From Serratia liquefaciens (GTDB taxonomy: Bacteria; Pseudomonadota; Gammaproteobacteria; Enterobacterales; Enterobacteriaceae), in contig JAAXZN010000064.1 of the NCBI GenBank assembly GCA_012719855.1, forward strand, positions 1 to 37,018: DNA of 37,018 nt, given 5' to 3'. The notes beneath the pieces were generated by a model. The model searched no databases, was not told where the DNA came from, and worked only from the letters and a program-made list of their open reading frames with translations. This document shows positions 1-8,697 of the stretch, in pieces. Numbering within the stretch: position 1 is the stretch's first letter; each line of letters starts with the position of its first letter. The translations under genes and the position numbers were made by a program.

Positions 1-361
1 AAAACACCCACTGGATGGTTTCATAGCGCAGGGCGGGATCCTGCGGCAGGAACTTGCCGCTTTTCTCCGCCAGATAAAGCAGGATAGCGCCAGACTCAAA
101 CAAAGGCAGAGGTTTGCCGCCGGGGCCATCGGGATCGATGATGGATGGGATCTTGCCGTTGGGGTTCAGCGACAGAAACTCTGGCGTCCAGGTTTCGTTT
201 TTGCCGATGTCGATCAGGTGAGCTTCATAAGGCAGGCCGATCTCCTCCAGCATGATGGAAACTTTTACGCCGTTCGGCGTGGGCAGCGAATAGAGCTGCA
301 GCCGTTCCGGATGCTGCGCCGGCCACAGTTTGGTGATGGGAAATTGGGTTTGACTGAGCAT
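1..361 (-). CDS. Glutathione S-transferase, N-terminal part (gene runs off the window)
   Basis: The reverse strand from the ATG at 361 reads open to the window edge, giving the first 120 residues of a cytosolic glutathione S-transferase. The thioredoxin-like N-terminal domain is recognisable: a TPNGVKVSIMLEE stretch near residue 28, then NPNGKIPSI and an ESGAILLYLAEK segment, which in this family bind the glutathione gamma-glutamyl group. These motifs place it near the Ure2p/YfcG/YncG-type GSTs that act in glutathione conjugation or disulfide chemistry. A GAGG ribosome-binding site lies 8 nt before the ATG. It follows the ArsR-type gene on the same strand after 62 nt, so the two may be co-transcribed. 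The C-terminal helical domain is outside the window, so substrate class cannot be judged. Confidence 0.88.
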   Translation of the reverse strand, partial: MLSQTQFPITKLWPAQHPERLQLYSLPTPNGVKVSIMLEEIGLPYEAHLIDIGKNETWTPEFLSLNPNGKIPSIIDPDGPGGKPLPLFESGAILLYLAEKSGKFLPQDPALRYETIQWVF

Positions 362-423
362 GGAGAGTCCTCGGGTTGACGGTTTGCCTATTGAGTATTG
401 CACCAAAACTACCCTGCCGCGGG

Positions 424-1107
424 TTAAACCCTGAGGTCAAAATGTGCTTTCAACGCTTTTTTCCCGCTGGCGGTGAGCTGCAGTTCACGGCTTTCCAACT
501 GGCGCTTAATCCAGCCGCGGCTGATGAAAGTCGTCAGCCGCGCGGCGCCCAATGCGCCACCCAGGTGGGCCTTGCGCTCACTCCAGTCCAGACAGCCGCA
601 GGCGAAGCGCCTTCGCGAAGGCGCAGGGGAACAGTCGACGCCTAACCGAGTAAGTGCCGCCAGGCCTGCCTGGCTTAGTCGGTAGTCTTCCTCACCTTCT
701 AACCAGGTTAGCTGATGCAGGCGTTCATGCAGTTTTACCGCCACCTCGCCGGCCAGATGGTCATAACAGGTGCGGGCGAATTGCAACGAAGTCGGGGTGG
801 TGCTTTTCACCACGGGTTTCTCGATACCGGCCAGCGCCATCAGCGTTTCCAGAGCTGTGGCTACTGCCGGTCCCGCCAGACGGAAATAACGATAGCGCCC
901 CTGCTTGACGCAGTCGATCAGCCGCTGTTCTTGCAGGCGCGCCAGATGGCCGCTGGCGGTAGAGGCCGCGACATCCACTGCGGCGCTGAGCTCGGTGGCG
1001 GTATAGGCGCGACCGTCCATCAGCAGGCACAGCATGCGCGCTCGGGTACGGTCGGCAATGGCGCCGCTCAGTGCCGCGAGACGATCTTCAATATCGATGT
1101 TATTCAT
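424..1107 (-). CDS. ArsR-family winged-helix transcriptional regulator
   Basis: A 227-residue protein with an N-terminal winged helix-turn-helix of ArsR/SmtB type (roughly residues 8-80: TRARMLCLLMDGRAYTATEL, then VAASTASGHLARL as recognition helix). It is about twice the length of classical metal-sensing ArsR proteins. The C-terminal half carries RRRFACGCLDWSERKAHLGG, a cysteine-containing segment seen in longer ArsR-like repressors whose ligand is generally unknown. No CxC metal box of the ArsR type is seen in the recognition helix. It is divergent from the monooxygenase-fold gene at 1204, and a perfect 9-bp inverted repeat covers its start codon, which suggests autorepression and joint control of both directions. 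The GST gene lies directly downstream. Confidence 0.85.
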   Translation of the reverse strand: MNNIDIEDRLAALSGAIADRTRARMLCLLMDGRAYTATELSAAVDVAASTASGHLARLQEQRLIDCVKQGRYRYFRLAGPAVATALETLMALAGIEKPVVKSTTPTSLQFARTCYDHLAGEVAVKLHERLHQLTWLEGEEDYRLSQAGLAALTRLGVDCSPAPSRRRFACGCLDWSERKAHLGGALGAARLTTFISRGWIKRQLESRELQLTASGKKALKAHFDLRV

Positions 1108-1130
1108 ACTTCGAGATTAGGCGAAGTATG
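1105..1130. promoter_or_regulatory. Inverted repeat over the ArsR start codon, candidate operator
   Basis: CATACTTCG at 1105-1113 and CGAAGTATG at 1122-1130 are perfect inverted repeats separated by 8 nt. The left arm includes the start codon of the ArsR-type gene (reverse strand). Dyads of this size and spacing in the divergent region are typical of ArsR-family operators. Operator function is inferred from position and symmetry only. Confidence 0.5.
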
Positions 1131-1203
1131 GCGGTGCGTCCACCGTTAGGATGGGTTCACAAAACGCACGAATACCTGAATTTACCTCTGACAGGAGCAC
1201 CCT

Positions 1204-1551
1204 ATGATTGCCGTTATTTTTGAGTTGCAGGCCGCTGACGGCCAGCGTGAGACCTACCTTGAATTGGCCGCCGATCTGAAGCCGTTGCTGGCAGAAATTG
1301 ACGGGTTCATTTCTATTGAGCGCTTTCAAAGCCTGGCCGATCCGCAGCGGCTGCTGTCACTGTCCTTTTGGCGCGATGAGGCGGCGGTGCAACAGTGGCG
1401 AAATATCGAACAGCACCGGGCGGCACAGAAACGGGGGCGCCATGGCGTGCTGGCGCAGTATCGCCTGCGGGTAGCGGAGGTGGTGCGGGATTATGGTTTG
1501 GATCAGCGAGCACAGATCCCGGATGACAGCCGCGGCTACCATGCAGGTTAA
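1204..1551 (+). CDS. Antibiotic biosynthesis monooxygenase (ABM) domain protein
   Basis: A 115-residue protein with the ferredoxin-like ABM fold: an N-terminal beta strand (MIAVIFELQAADGQ), a helix (YLELAADLKPLLAEIDGF), then FISIERFQSLADPQRLLSLS and FWRDEAAVQQWRNIEQHRAAQ, the classic second helix in which the W-R-x-x-x-x-H pattern is common. Small ABM proteins act on quinones, haem or aromatic metabolites, usually as dimers; substrate cannot be inferred here. AGGAG at 1193-1197 with 6 nt spacing supports the ATG. It is divergent from the ArsR gene, so it is a likely target of that repressor. The C-terminal tail after about residue 100 is polar and probably disordered. Confidence 0.82.
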   Translation: MIAVIFELQAADGQRETYLELAADLKPLLAEIDGFISIERFQSLADPQRLLSLSFWRDEAAVQQWRNIEQHRAAQKRGRHGVLAQYRLRVAEVVRDYGLDQRAQIPDDSRGYHAG

Positions 1552-1715
1552 TGGCGCGGTCTTTATCCGCTATGACTATGTTTGGCGCAGAGTTGTTGAC
1601 AATATTGGGTTATTTGCCTTATTGATAATGTATGAGCATAAACAAGGTTTCATTCGCGCAGATTATTATCACCATTCTCGGAGTGGTGGGCTAGCGCGTC
1701 TCTGTCATGCTAAAA

Positions 1716-1741
1716 CCCGCCGGTAAGGCGGGTCATCTTTT
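1716..1741 (+). terminator. Short GC hairpin with T-rich tail upstream of the kinase-like gene
   Basis: CCCGCC (1716-1721) pairs with GGCGGG (1727-1732) around a 5-nt loop, followed by a T-rich run (tcatctttt). It lies between the ABM gene and the kinase-like gene, and could end ABM transcription or act as a leader attenuator. The stem is only 6 bp, so the call is weak. The rest of 1552-1775 shows a TTGACA at 1596-1601 but no convincing -10 at the right distance. Confidence 0.35.
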
Positions 1742-1775
1742 CCCTCCTGCCGGTACTCACCTTCAGGAGAACGCT

Positions 1776-2270
1776 ATGAATAATTCCTCCCACGCCGTTT
1801 TACATGTGATGTGCGGCAAGGTCGGTTCCGGCAAATCAACCCTGGCAAATCGACTGGCGCAGCAGCCCCATACGCTGCTGATCGTTGAAGATAGCTGGTT
1901 GGCGACGCTGTACCATCAACAAATGACCACGCTTCAGGACTATGTTCGCTATTCCGCCAACCTGAGGCAGGCGCTGAGCGAGCATTTGGTGCAACTGCTG
2001 CGCAATGGTCTGTCGGTGGTTATGGATTTTCCGATGAATACGCCGGATCGGCGCTTTTGGGCCAGACAACTGGCGGAGGAAGCTGGTGTGGCGCACTGCC
2101 TGCATTTTCTGGACGTCAGCAATGCGCAGTGCAAGAGCCGGATAAAACACAGAAATGAACAGGGTGAACATCCCTTTGTGCTCAGTGAAGAGACCTTCGA
2201 CCTGCTCACGCAATACTTTGTGGCCCCCACCGAGGAAGAGTGTCTGACCCTTGTCAGATACGGTGAATAG
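1776..2270 (+). CDS. Small P-loop AAA/kinase-like ATP-binding protein
   Basis: A 164-residue protein beginning MNNSSHAVLHVMCGKVGSGK. The Walker A motif GKVGSGKST at residues 14-22 and the overall size fit the AAA_33/zeta-toxin-like group of small nucleotide or sugar kinases. Around residue 90 the segment VVMDFPMNTPDRRFW fits the second conserved block of these kinases, and CKSRIKHRNEQGEHPF resembles a lid with arginines. The frame is open further upstream, but ATG 1776 is preceded by AGGAGA at a good distance and starts right before the first beta strand, so it is the preferred start. The natural substrate is unknown. No antitoxin-like partner is next to it, so a toxin role is not supported. 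Confidence 0.8.
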   Translation: MNNSSHAVLHVMCGKVGSGKSTLANRLAQQPHTLLIVEDSWLATLYHQQMTTLQDYVRYSANLRQALSEHLVQLLRNGLSVVMDFPMNTPDRRFWARQLAEEAGVAHCLHFLDVSNAQCKSRIKHRNEQGEHPFVLSEETFDLLTQYFVAPTEEECLTLVRYGE

Positions 2271-2309
2271 ATGGGGTGAAACGCTGAGACTGCCGAGAAC
2301 AATATCCGT

Positions 2310-2336
2310 TGCCGGCGACGGTAAAAGTCGCCGGCA
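2310..2336. terminator. Hairpin between convergent kinase-like gene and cynS
   Basis: TGCCGGCGAC (2310-2319) pairs perfectly with GTCGCCGGCA (2327-2336) around a 7-nt loop. It lies between the stop of the plus-strand gene at 2270 and the stop of cynS at 2346, so it could end transcription from both sides. There is no strong T run on either side, so it may instead stabilise 3' ends. Confidence 0.45.
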
Positions 2337-2345
2337 TCGTCAGGA

Positions 2346-2816
2346 TCAGAAAGGCTTGGTCGGCAGGTATTTCCCGTCCAGGGTGATCACCGCGCGTTCA
2401 CCACCGTCCGGATCCGGCACTTTTTTGATATCCAGCTTGAAGTTAATCGCGCTGATAATGCCGTCGCCAAACTGTTCGTGCACCAGGGCTTTCAGCGTGG
2501 AGCCGTAAATCTGCACCATTTCATAAAAGCGATAAATGGTCGGATCGGTCGGTACGCCGCCTGGGATGCTGCCGCGCAGCGGAATGGTTTGCAGCAGACG
2601 GACAGCGTCTTCATCCAGATCCAATTTCTCGGCCACCACGAGTGCCGCCTGTTCTGGCAGCGGATGCTGGCCCAGCAGGGCGGCGGTGACGAAGGCCAGA
2701 CTCAGGCCGGTACCCTGGTTAATGGCTTCGAAGGTCAGGTTTTTGCGGATCTTGGCGGCCATGATGGTGTCGGTCAAGGTTTCGCGTGGGGATGAGTGAT
2801 GCAGTGATTGTGTCAT
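2346..2816 (-). CDS. cynS: Cyanate hydratase (cyanase)
   Basis: A 156-residue cyanase, the same size as the E. coli enzyme. It catalyses the bicarbonate-dependent decomposition of cyanate to carbon dioxide and ammonia (through carbamate) in the cytoplasm, as a decamer of dimers. The catalytic triad known from E. coli, Arg96, Glu99 and Ser122, is present at the same numbers (YRFYE, then [10 protein letters not shown]). The N-terminal part (residues about 18-80) is the helical HTH-like domain without DNA-binding function. The gene follows cynT after 18 nt on the same strand, so bicarbonate supply and use are coupled. Unlike E. coli, no cynX transporter follows and no cynR regulator is adjacent. 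Confidence 0.96.
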   Translation of the reverse strand: MTQSLHHSSPRETLTDTIMAAKIRKNLTFEAINQGTGLSLAFVTAALLGQHPLPEQAALVVAEKLDLDEDAVRLLQTIPLRGSIPGGVPTDPTIYRFYEMVQIYGSTLKALVHEQFGDGIISAINFKLDIKKVPDPDGGERAVITLDGKYLPTKPF

Positions 2817-2834
2817 GTTGTCTCCTTATTCAAA

Positions 2835-3488
2835 TTAAAAACGGGATGCTGCAGGGGTTGCTGTAACCTCAGGATTGGTGGCTAACGGAATAAAACGGCG
2901 GGTTTCGCCATCCAGCGCGTCAATACAACCGCTGGCAATGTCATAGACCCAACCGTGCAACTTCAACCGTCCCTGTTCAAGCGCCAGCGCCACGCAAGGG
3001 TGGGTTTTGATATTGGTCAGTTGCGCGATGACGTTCTCGCGCACCATTGAACTGACGCGTTCACCTTCGGAGGCATGCGGATAGGCCTGATTGACCACTT
3101 TGGCGGCATCGGCATAACGCAGCCAGGTCGCCACCGTCGGCATATGATCCAGGCACTGGCAGCTGGCGATGGCGGTCATAGCGCCGCAGTCGGAATGCCC
3201 GCAGATCACGATGTCTTCCACGCCGAGCGCGGCGACGGCATATTCCACCGAAGCGGACACGCCGCCCGGTTCCGGGCCGAACGAAGGCACGATATTGCCG
3301 GCATTGCGGATCACGAACAGGTCGCCGGGCTCACGCTGGGTAATCAGTTCCGGTACCAGCCGGCTGTCGGAACATGAGATAAACAGGGTGCGTGGGTTCT
3401 GGCGGGTGGCCAACTGCCGGAACAGTTCGGAACGTTCAACAAACGCCTCGCGCTGGAACTTCAAAAACCCCTCGATAACCTCTTTCAT
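2835..3488 (-). CDS. cynT: Beta-class carbonic anhydrase
   Basis: A 217-residue beta-carbonic anhydrase that interconverts carbon dioxide and bicarbonate. The zinc ligands are visible: Cys39 and Asp41 in [10 protein letters not shown], and His98 and Cys101 in CGHSDCGAM. The Asp41-Arg43 dyad of the family is also present. Directly upstream of cynS on the same strand, it is best named CynT, which in E. coli prevents depletion of bicarbonate while cyanase runs. The family also includes the housekeeping enzyme Can, so the symbol rests mainly on context. Confidence 0.93.
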   Translation of the reverse strand: MKEVIEGFLKFQREAFVERSELFRQLATRQNPRTLFISCSDSRLVPELITQREPGDLFVIRNAGNIVPSFGPEPGGVSASVEYAVAALGVEDIVICGHSDCGAMTAIASCQCLDHMPTVATWLRYADAAKVVNQAYPHASEGERVSSMVRENVIAQLTNIKTHPCVALALEQGRLKLHGWVYDIASGCIDALDGETRRFIPLATNPEVTATPAASRF

Positions 3489-3576
3489 GCTGTCTCCATC
3501 AGGATGCTGTTAAGCGATTGCCGGAGAAACCGATGTAATAGAAATCCTAACCTACCAGGATGCGGGGGCCGTTTTC

Positions 3577-3780
3577 TTGCGTATTGCCAAGAATCCGCAG
3601 GCAACCCCAGAAGCTAAACTTTATGCTGCCTGCGGCTTAAAAAAGCTCAATAATAAAACCGGCGAACCCAATTTCACCCCAGTGTGGGATAAACAGGTTT
3701 CGGTATTGAAAGGGGATGTTTTGAGGAAAGAAAAGTTTAAAGATGTCTATTTCAGCATCTTAAAGCATGGGTGCTGGTGA
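3577..3780 (+). pseudogene. Remnant of an unrecognised gene (C-terminal part only)
   Basis: A 67-codon open frame starting only at a TTG, ending HGCW-stop. The frame stays open to 3514 upstream with no ATG, no credible ribosome-binding site and an in-frame stop at 3511. The translation (ATPEAKLYAACGLKKL, then FTPVWDKQVSVLKGDVLR) is regular, protein-like sequence rather than random frame. This pattern fits the 3' end of a gene whose 5' half was lost next to the cyn insertion point. I do not recognise the family with confidence. It could alternatively be a short intact gene with an unusual start. Confidence 0.45.
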
Positions 3781-3919
3781 GTGTCTTAACTGCCCCTTAA
3801 CCCGCCGATGGGATTTACTATATCCGGCCTCGTGGTAGCGCGTATTGTCTGGCTCCCTCTGCCGCCGCACCTTTGCTCAAATTGTCACCGAAACTTCCCG
3901 CGATCTCTGTTGCCCGTTA

Positions 3920-3928
3920 TGGCATAAT
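3920..3928 (+). promoter_or_regulatory. Extended -10 element of a likely ybiT promoter
   Basis: TGGCATAAT at 3920-3928 has a TG extension and a CATAAT -10 hexamer 43 nt before the ybiT start. No good -35 is seen at the normal distance, which fits an extended -10 promoter. Confidence 0.4.
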
Positions 3929-3970
3929 GCGCGCCAAATCACATTCCCAATGATATGAAGAGCGAGCGCT

Positions 3971-5563
3971 GTGTTAAGCACTAACAACATCACTATGCAG
4001 TTTGGCAGTAAGCCGCTGTTTGAAAACATCTCCGTTAAGTTTGGCGGCGGTAACCGCTATGGTTTGATCGGGGCCAACGGCTGCGGCAAATCCACCTTTA
4101 TGAAAATCCTGGGCGGCGATCTGGTGCCGAGCGGCGGCAACGTGTTCCTCGACCCCAACGAGCGTCTGGGTAAACTGCGTCAGGATCAGTTCGCTTTTGA
4201 GCAATACAGCGTGCTGGACACCGTTATCATGGGCCACCATGAACTGTGGGCAGTGAAGGAAGAGCGTGACCGTATTTACGCCATGGCCGAAATGAGCGAA
4301 GAAGACGGCTATAAAGTGGCCGATCTGGAAGTGGCCTACGGCGAGATGGACGGTTATACCGCCGAAGCACGTGCCGGCGAACTGCTGCTCGGTGTCGGCA
4401 TCCCGGTTGAACAACATTATGGCCCGATGAGCGAAATCGCACCGGGCTTCAAACTGCGCGTGTTGCTGGCGCAGGCGCTGTTCTCCGATCCGGAAATTCT
4501 GCTGCTCGACGAACCGACGAACAACCTGGACATCGACACCATCCGTTGGCTGGAGCAGGTGCTGAACGAACGTAACAGCACCATGGTTATCATTTCGCAC
4601 GACCGTCACTTCCTGAACATGGTTTGTACTCACATGGCGGATTTGGACTACGGCGAACTGCGCGTGTATCCGGGTAACTACGACGAATATATGACGGCGG
4701 CCACTCAGGCGCGTGAACGTCTGGTGGCGGATAACGCCAAGAAGAAGGCGCAGATTAACGAACTGCAATCGTTCGTGAGCCGCTTCAGTGCCAACGCCTC
4801 CAAATCCAAGCAGGCAACCTCGCGTGCCCGCCAGATCGACAAGATCCAGCTGGAAGAAATTAAGGCTTCAAGCCGTCAGAACCCGTTCATCCGTTTCGAA
4901 CAGGACAAAAAACTGTTCCGTAACGCGCTGGAAGTGGAAGCACTGACCAAAGGTTTCGACAACGGTCCCCTGTTCAGCAAGCTCAACCTGATGGTTGAAG
5001 TGGGCGAGAAAGTGGCGGTGTTGGGCCCGAACGGTATCGGTAAATCTACCCTGCTGAAAACGCTGGTGGGCGATACGTTGCCGGACAGCGGTACCGTGAA
5101 ATGGTCTGAAAATGCCAAGATCGGTTACTACGCTCAGGATCACGAATACGAATTCGATGACACCCTGACGGTGTTCGACTGGATGAGCCAGTGGAAGCAG
5201 GAAAAAGACGACGAGCAGGCGGTGCGCGGCATTCTGGGCCGTTTGCTGTTCAGCCAGGATGACATCAAGAAGAAAGTGAAGGTGTTGTCCGGGGGTGAGA
5301 AGGGCCGCATGCTGTTTGGCAAGCTGATGATGCAGCGTCCTAACATCCTGGTTATGGATGAACCGACCAACCACCTGGATATGGAATCCATCGAGTCGCT
5401 GAACATGGCGCTGGAAATGTATGAAGGCACGTTGATCTTCGTTTCTCACGACCGTGAGTTCGTCAGCTCGTTGGCGACCCGCGTACTGGAAATGACGCCG
5501 ACCAAGGTGATCGACTTTACCGGCAACTACGAAGATTATCTGCGTAGCCAGGGTATCGTGTAA
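3971..5563 (+). CDS. ybiT: ABC-F family ATPase YbiT
   Basis: A 530-residue soluble ABC-F protein, the same length as E. coli YbiT. Two ABC domains in tandem: Walker [10 protein letters not shown] at 34-42 and Walker [11 protein letters not shown] at about 176; second Walker [10 protein letters not shown] at 352-360, with LSGGEKGR signature and [10 protein letters not shown]. The linker at about 245-305 is the charged helical segment ([18 protein letters not shown]) that in ABC-F proteins contacts the ribosome E site and P-site tRNA. The first signature is the degenerate SEIAPGFK, which is also found in E. coli YbiT and is not damage. ABC-F proteins act on translating ribosomes and have no membrane domain. 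The start is GTG, reached from a weak AAGAG. It is monocistronic, closed by a strong terminator. Confidence 0.95.
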   Translation: MLSTNNITMQFGSKPLFENISVKFGGGNRYGLIGANGCGKSTFMKILGGDLVPSGGNVFLDPNERLGKLRQDQFAFEQYSVLDTVIMGHHELWAVKEERDRIYAMAEMSEEDGYKVADLEVAYGEMDGYTAEARAGELLLGVGIPVEQHYGPMSEIAPGFKLRVLLAQALFSDPEILLLDEPTNNLDIDTIRWLEQVLNERNSTMVIISHDRHFLNMVCTHMADLDYGELRVYPGNYDEYMTAATQARERLVADNAKKKAQINELQSFVSRFSANASKSKQATSRARQIDKIQLEEIKASSRQNPFIRFEQDKKLFRNALEVEALTKGFDNGPLFSKLNLMVEVGEKVAVLGPNGIGKSTLLKTLVGDTLPDSGTVKWSENAKIGYYAQDHEYEFDDTLTVFDWMSQWKQEKDDEQAVRGILGRLLFSQDDIKKKVKVLSGGEKGRMLFGKLMMQRPNILVMDEPTNHLDMESIESLNMALEMYEGTLIFVSHDREFVSSLATRVLEMTPTKVIDFTGNYEDYLRSQGIV

Positions 5564-5629
5564 CCCAGCGGCAGGGGAGCGGCATGCTGCGCCCGAAGAT
5601 ATTACTGGTGACGGGCTTGTCATCAAACT

Positions 5630-5656
5630 AAGGCGGGAGCATTCCCGCCTTTTTTG
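5630..5656. terminator. Bidirectional rho-independent terminator, ybiT / moeB
   Basis: AAGGCGGGA (5630-5638) pairs with TCCCGCCTT (5643-5651) around GCAT, followed by a T run on the plus strand. On the reverse strand the stem is followed by TTAGTTTG. It lies between the convergent ybiT and moeB. Confidence 0.9.
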
Positions 5657-5662
5657 TCCCTG

Positions 5663-6418
5663 CTATTCCCCGCCGCAAACTTCGCACTGCGGATCCTTCG
5701 GCAGCTTCATCTCGCGGAACTGCATCGTCATGGCATCAAACATCAGCAGTTTTCCGGTGAGCGGTTGGCCGTACTGCGTCAGCAGTTTGATCGCCTCCAT
5801 CGCCTGCAGCGTGCCGATGGTGCCCACCAGCGGCGCCATGACCCCGGCCTCGACGCAGGTGAGGGCGTTGTCGCCGAATAACCGGCTCAGGCAGCGGTAG
5901 CAGGGTTCACCGGGCTGATAGGTGAAGACGCTGAGCTGCCCCTCCATGCGGATCGCAGCGCCGGACACCAGGGGTTTGCGATGAGCATGGCAGAGGCGGT
6001 TCAGCAGATTGCGCGCCGCCACGTTGTCGGTGCAGTCCAGTACCAAATCACAGGCGGCAATCTGCGCCGCCATCTGGTCGTCGTCCAGCTGTCCGTCAAC
6101 CGTTTCTATCTGAGTATGTGGGTTGATGGCAATGAGTTCGAGACGGGCCGATTCAACTTTCGCCATACCGATGCGCACGTCGCGGTGCAGGATTTGGCGC
6201 TGCAGGTTAGAGAGCGAAACGGTGTCGAAATCAACCAGCGTCAGGTGGCCGCCGCCCGCCGCGACCAGATAGGGAGCGGCGGCGCAGCCTAACCCGCCGA
6301 GGCCGACAATCAGCACCCGGGCGGCCTTCAGCTTTTCCTGGCCGTCGAAGTCAAAACCACGCAGGATAATCTGGCGGTTATAGCGCAGCGCTTCGGCATC
6401 GGTTAATTCCGGCAGCAT
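5663..6418 (-). CDS. moeB: Molybdopterin-synthase adenylyltransferase
   Basis: A 251-residue E1-like enzyme that adenylates the C-terminal glycine of MoaD, readying it to receive sulfur for molybdopterin synthesis. The nucleotide-binding GLGGLG loop is at residues 39-44, the conserved CTDN at 129-132, and the structural zinc cysteines are the pairs CYRC (173, 176) and CEVC (245, 248). The start follows the moeA stop by 2 nt, so the two are translated from one message. Length and order match E. coli moeAB. Confidence 0.96.
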   Translation of the reverse strand: MLPELTDAEALRYNRQIILRGFDFDGQEKLKAARVLIVGLGGLGCAAAPYLVAAGGGHLTLVDFDTVSLSNLQRQILHRDVRIGMAKVESARLELIAINPHTQIETVDGQLDDDQMAAQIAACDLVLDCTDNVAARNLLNRLCHAHRKPLVSGAAIRMEGQLSVFTYQPGEPCYRCLSRLFGDNALTCVEAGVMAPLVGTIGTLQAMEAIKLLTQYGQPLTGKLLMFDAMTMQFREMKLPKDPQCEVCGGE

Positions 6419-6420
6419 GC

Positions 6421-7659
6421 TCAGCTCCTCAGCAAGGCGTTGAAGGGCTCAATGTCCACTTTTTCGCCCACCGCCACGGAGCCGCGCTCGCGCTCCAGTA
6501 CGATAAAACAGTTCCCCTGGCTGAACGAACTGAACACGTGCGATCCCTGATGACCGGTGGTGCTCACTTCCAGCTCGCCCTGAGCGTTGCTGCTAAACAC
6601 GCCGCGTTGAAAATCAAGGCGCCCCGGCGCTTTCTTCAAGGGAGTCAGGGCCCGAGCCTGCAAACGCGGTGGCAAATGCCAATCGCTGTGGCCCGCCAGC
6701 TTCGCCAACAGCGGCTGCACCAGTTGGTAGAAAGTCAGCGCAGCGGAAACCGGGTTGCCCGGCAGGCCACAGAACCAGGCCTGTTTGAGCTTGCCGAAGG
6801 CAAAGGGTTTGCCGGGCTTGATCGCCAGCTTCCAGAAGCCGACTTCGCCCAGCTCATCGAGCATCTGCTTGGTGTAGTCGGCTTCACCGACCGAGACGCC
6901 GCCGCTGCTGATCACCACATCGGCCTGGCGATCCGCCTGCTCGAAAGCGGCGCGCAGCGCGTTTTGATCATCACGGATAATGCCCAGATCCAGCGTTTCG
7001 CACCCCAATTGTTCCAGCATCAGGCGCACGGCAAAGCGGTTGGTATCATAAATTTGCCCCGCCTGCAGCTGCTGTCCGACCGGCTGTAACTCGTCGCCGG
7101 TGGAGAACACCGCTACCTTCAGCTTACGCACCACCTGCACCTCGGCGACGCCGAGCGAGGCCAACAGCGGCAGCTGAGCCGCACCCAGCCTGATGCCGGC
7201 GGGTAACACCCCGGCACCCTGGCGAATATCTTCCCCCGCCAGGCGGATATTTTGCCCGTCTTGCACTTCGGCCGTGAAGCGCACGCCGGCTTCGCCGACT
7301 TCTGCCTGTTCCTGCATGATCACCGCCTCGGCTCCGGCAGGGATCGGTGCTCCGGTCATGATGCGAATACAGGTACCGGCTGGCCAGTGGCCTTCAAACG
7401 GCGCGCCGGCAAAAGCTTTGCCCGCGACCGGCAGCGGCGCGTTGGCTTGCAGATCGGCGAGGCGCACGGCATAGCCGTCCATGGCCGAATTGGCGAAGGG
7501 CGGCACATCAATCGGCGAAATGACCGGCGCGGCGGTAATGCGGCCGGCGGCGGCGGTCAGGGCAATGGATTCGGTTTGCTGAAGGGGGGAGATCTGGCTG
7601 AGCATCTTCTCCAGCGCCTGCTCCAGGGAAATAAGATCGGAAGTATGGCAATGATCCAT
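6421..7659 (-). CDS. moeA: Molybdopterin molybdenumtransferase
   Basis: A 412-residue MoeA, one residue longer than the E. coli protein. It inserts molybdate into adenylylated molybdopterin to give active Moco, in the cytoplasm. Residues known from E. coli are present with a constant offset of two: Asp61 (SAMDGYA), Thr102 (MTGAPIP), Glu190 (STGDELQP), Asp230 and Asp261 ([13 protein letters not shown]), plus KPGKPFAFG and GLPGNPVSA near 281-304. The frame is open upstream to 7800, but the ATG at 7659 has GGAG at a proper distance and starts where the family starts. First gene of moeA-moeB, divergent from the DUF924 gene. Confidence 0.95.
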   Translation of the reverse strand: MDHCHTSDLISLEQALEKMLSQISPLQQTESIALTAAAGRITAAPVISPIDVPPFANSAMDGYAVRLADLQANAPLPVAGKAFAGAPFEGHWPAGTCIRIMTGAPIPAGAEAVIMQEQAEVGEAGVRFTAEVQDGQNIRLAGEDIRQGAGVLPAGIRLGAAQLPLLASLGVAEVQVVRKLKVAVFSTGDELQPVGQQLQAGQIYDTNRFAVRLMLEQLGCETLDLGIIRDDQNALRAAFEQADRQADVVISSGGVSVGEADYTKQMLDELGEVGFWKLAIKPGKPFAFGKLKQAWFCGLPGNPVSAALTFYQLVQPLLAKLAGHSDWHLPPRLQARALTPLKKAPGRLDFQRGVFSSNAQGELEVSTTGHQGSHVFSSFSQGNCFIVLERERGSVAVGEKVDIEPFNALLRS

Positions 7660-7751
7660 AAGGAACTCCGTAATCAGGGTGCGCGACAAATAGCGGCAAA
7701 GTGGGGGTATTATGAAGGATGCTATGCTGAAGTAAACAACGGGAGGCAGTG

Positions 7752-8288
7752 ATGCACAGACAGGTATTAGACTTTTGGTTTGACGAGATCGAACCGGCAA
7801 TGTGGTTCAAAAAGGACGATGATTTCGATCGCCTGTTGCATACGCGCTTTGGTCAGATCTGGCAGGCCGCCGCCGCCGGCGAGCTGGCGCACTGGCGAGA
7901 AACCATCGAGGGGCGGTTGGCCGAGGTGATCGTGCTCGATCAGTTCAGTCGCAACCTGTTCCGCGGCACGCCGCGTTCATTTGCCAGCGACTGCATGGCG
8001 TTGGTGCTGGCGCAGGAAGCGGTGCGTAGTGGGCAATGTGAACGACTCACGCCAGAGCAACGGGGCTTTCTCTATTTGCCGTTTATGCATTCGGAGTCGG
8101 CGTTGATCCATCAACAGGCTTTGGCACTGTACAGCGAATTGGGCAATGCTGAGCAGTTGGAGTTTGAATCGCGGCATAAAGCCATTATTGACCGTTTTGG
8201 CCGTTACCCGCACCGCAATGCGATATTAGGCCGAGTCTCAACCCCGGAGGAGGAAGCATTTCTGTTGTTGCCGGGGTCAGGATTCTAA
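7752..8288 (+). CDS. DUF924 family protein
   Basis: A 178-residue all-helical protein of the DUF924 (TPR-like) family. Typical blocks are [19 protein letters not shown] at the N terminus, [20 protein letters not shown] in the middle, YLPFMHSE, and [20 protein letters not shown] near the C terminus. The biochemical role of the family is unknown. GGGAGG at 7741-7746 fits the ATG at 7752 (5 nt spacing) better than the GTG at 7749. It is divergent from moeA across 92 nt. Confidence 0.88.
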   Translation: MHRQVLDFWFDEIEPAMWFKKDDDFDRLLHTRFGQIWQAAAAGELAHWRETIEGRLAEVIVLDQFSRNLFRGTPRSFASDCMALVLAQEAVRSGQCERLTPEQRGFLYLPFMHSESALIHQQALALYSELGNAEQLEFESRHKAIIDRFGRYPHRNAILGRVSTPEEEAFLLLPGSGF

Positions 8289-8697
8289 ATATTGATTATC
8301 TGCGTTCAGCCGGCTTAAAAACAGCAGGTTGAACGCACATCGGCTGGATATTTAGAGATATCGATTATTTTTTCCGGTAATTGCTGTGTGTCCCTCATGG
8401 GTTTTTACCAAAAATCCCAACCGTTATTCAAAGCGATTTTGCTACTTCATAACTATCTGTTTTTATTCCATTAAGCTATTTCAATGTGCGAAATAATCTA
8501 AGCGGGCTACGCTAAAAGCTGGGCGAAGACTTTATGCTTTACTTCGATTGCGCGGCTAAATATAGTCGGGAAAAGGCCGAATAATAATTATACCCGTCGC
8601 CTTGCCGACCGCCGCGTTGTGGGCTGCCGCCGAGGTGAATCTATTTCCCCTTCAATGAGGGGCGGGATTGTCAGGATTAACACAGGGTGTCAGGCAA
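8289..8697. other. 409-nt gene-free region before iaaA
   Basis: No protein or RNA gene is recognised. It is AT-rich in the middle (about 8340-8600), unlike the genes on both sides. TGCGTTCA (8301-8308) and TGAACGCA (8330-8337) form an 8-bp inverted repeat just after the DUF924 stop, possibly a transcript-end structure but without a T run. The promoter of iaaA-gsiABCD must lie here; I see no match good enough to name. Confidence 0.5.

Noticed and set aside
153-600. Plus-strand open frames opposite the GST and ArsR genes
   Set aside because: They are overlapped by well-supported reverse-strand genes and lack start signals.
4427-4459. Degenerate first signature motif of YbiT (SEIAPGFK instead of LSGG) as a mutation
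   Set aside because: To my recollection the E. coli protein has the same kind of sequence here (SEVAPGWK), so it is a family trait.
3974-4768. Antisense open frame (264 codons) over ybiT
   Set aside because: Shadow of ybiT, rich in His/Gln/Val as expected from reverse reading; ybiT is certain.
7660-7800. N-terminal extension of moeA
   Set aside because: Adds 47 residues with no counterpart in MoeA and runs across the divergent promoter into the DUF924 gene; ATG 7659 has a good ribosome site.
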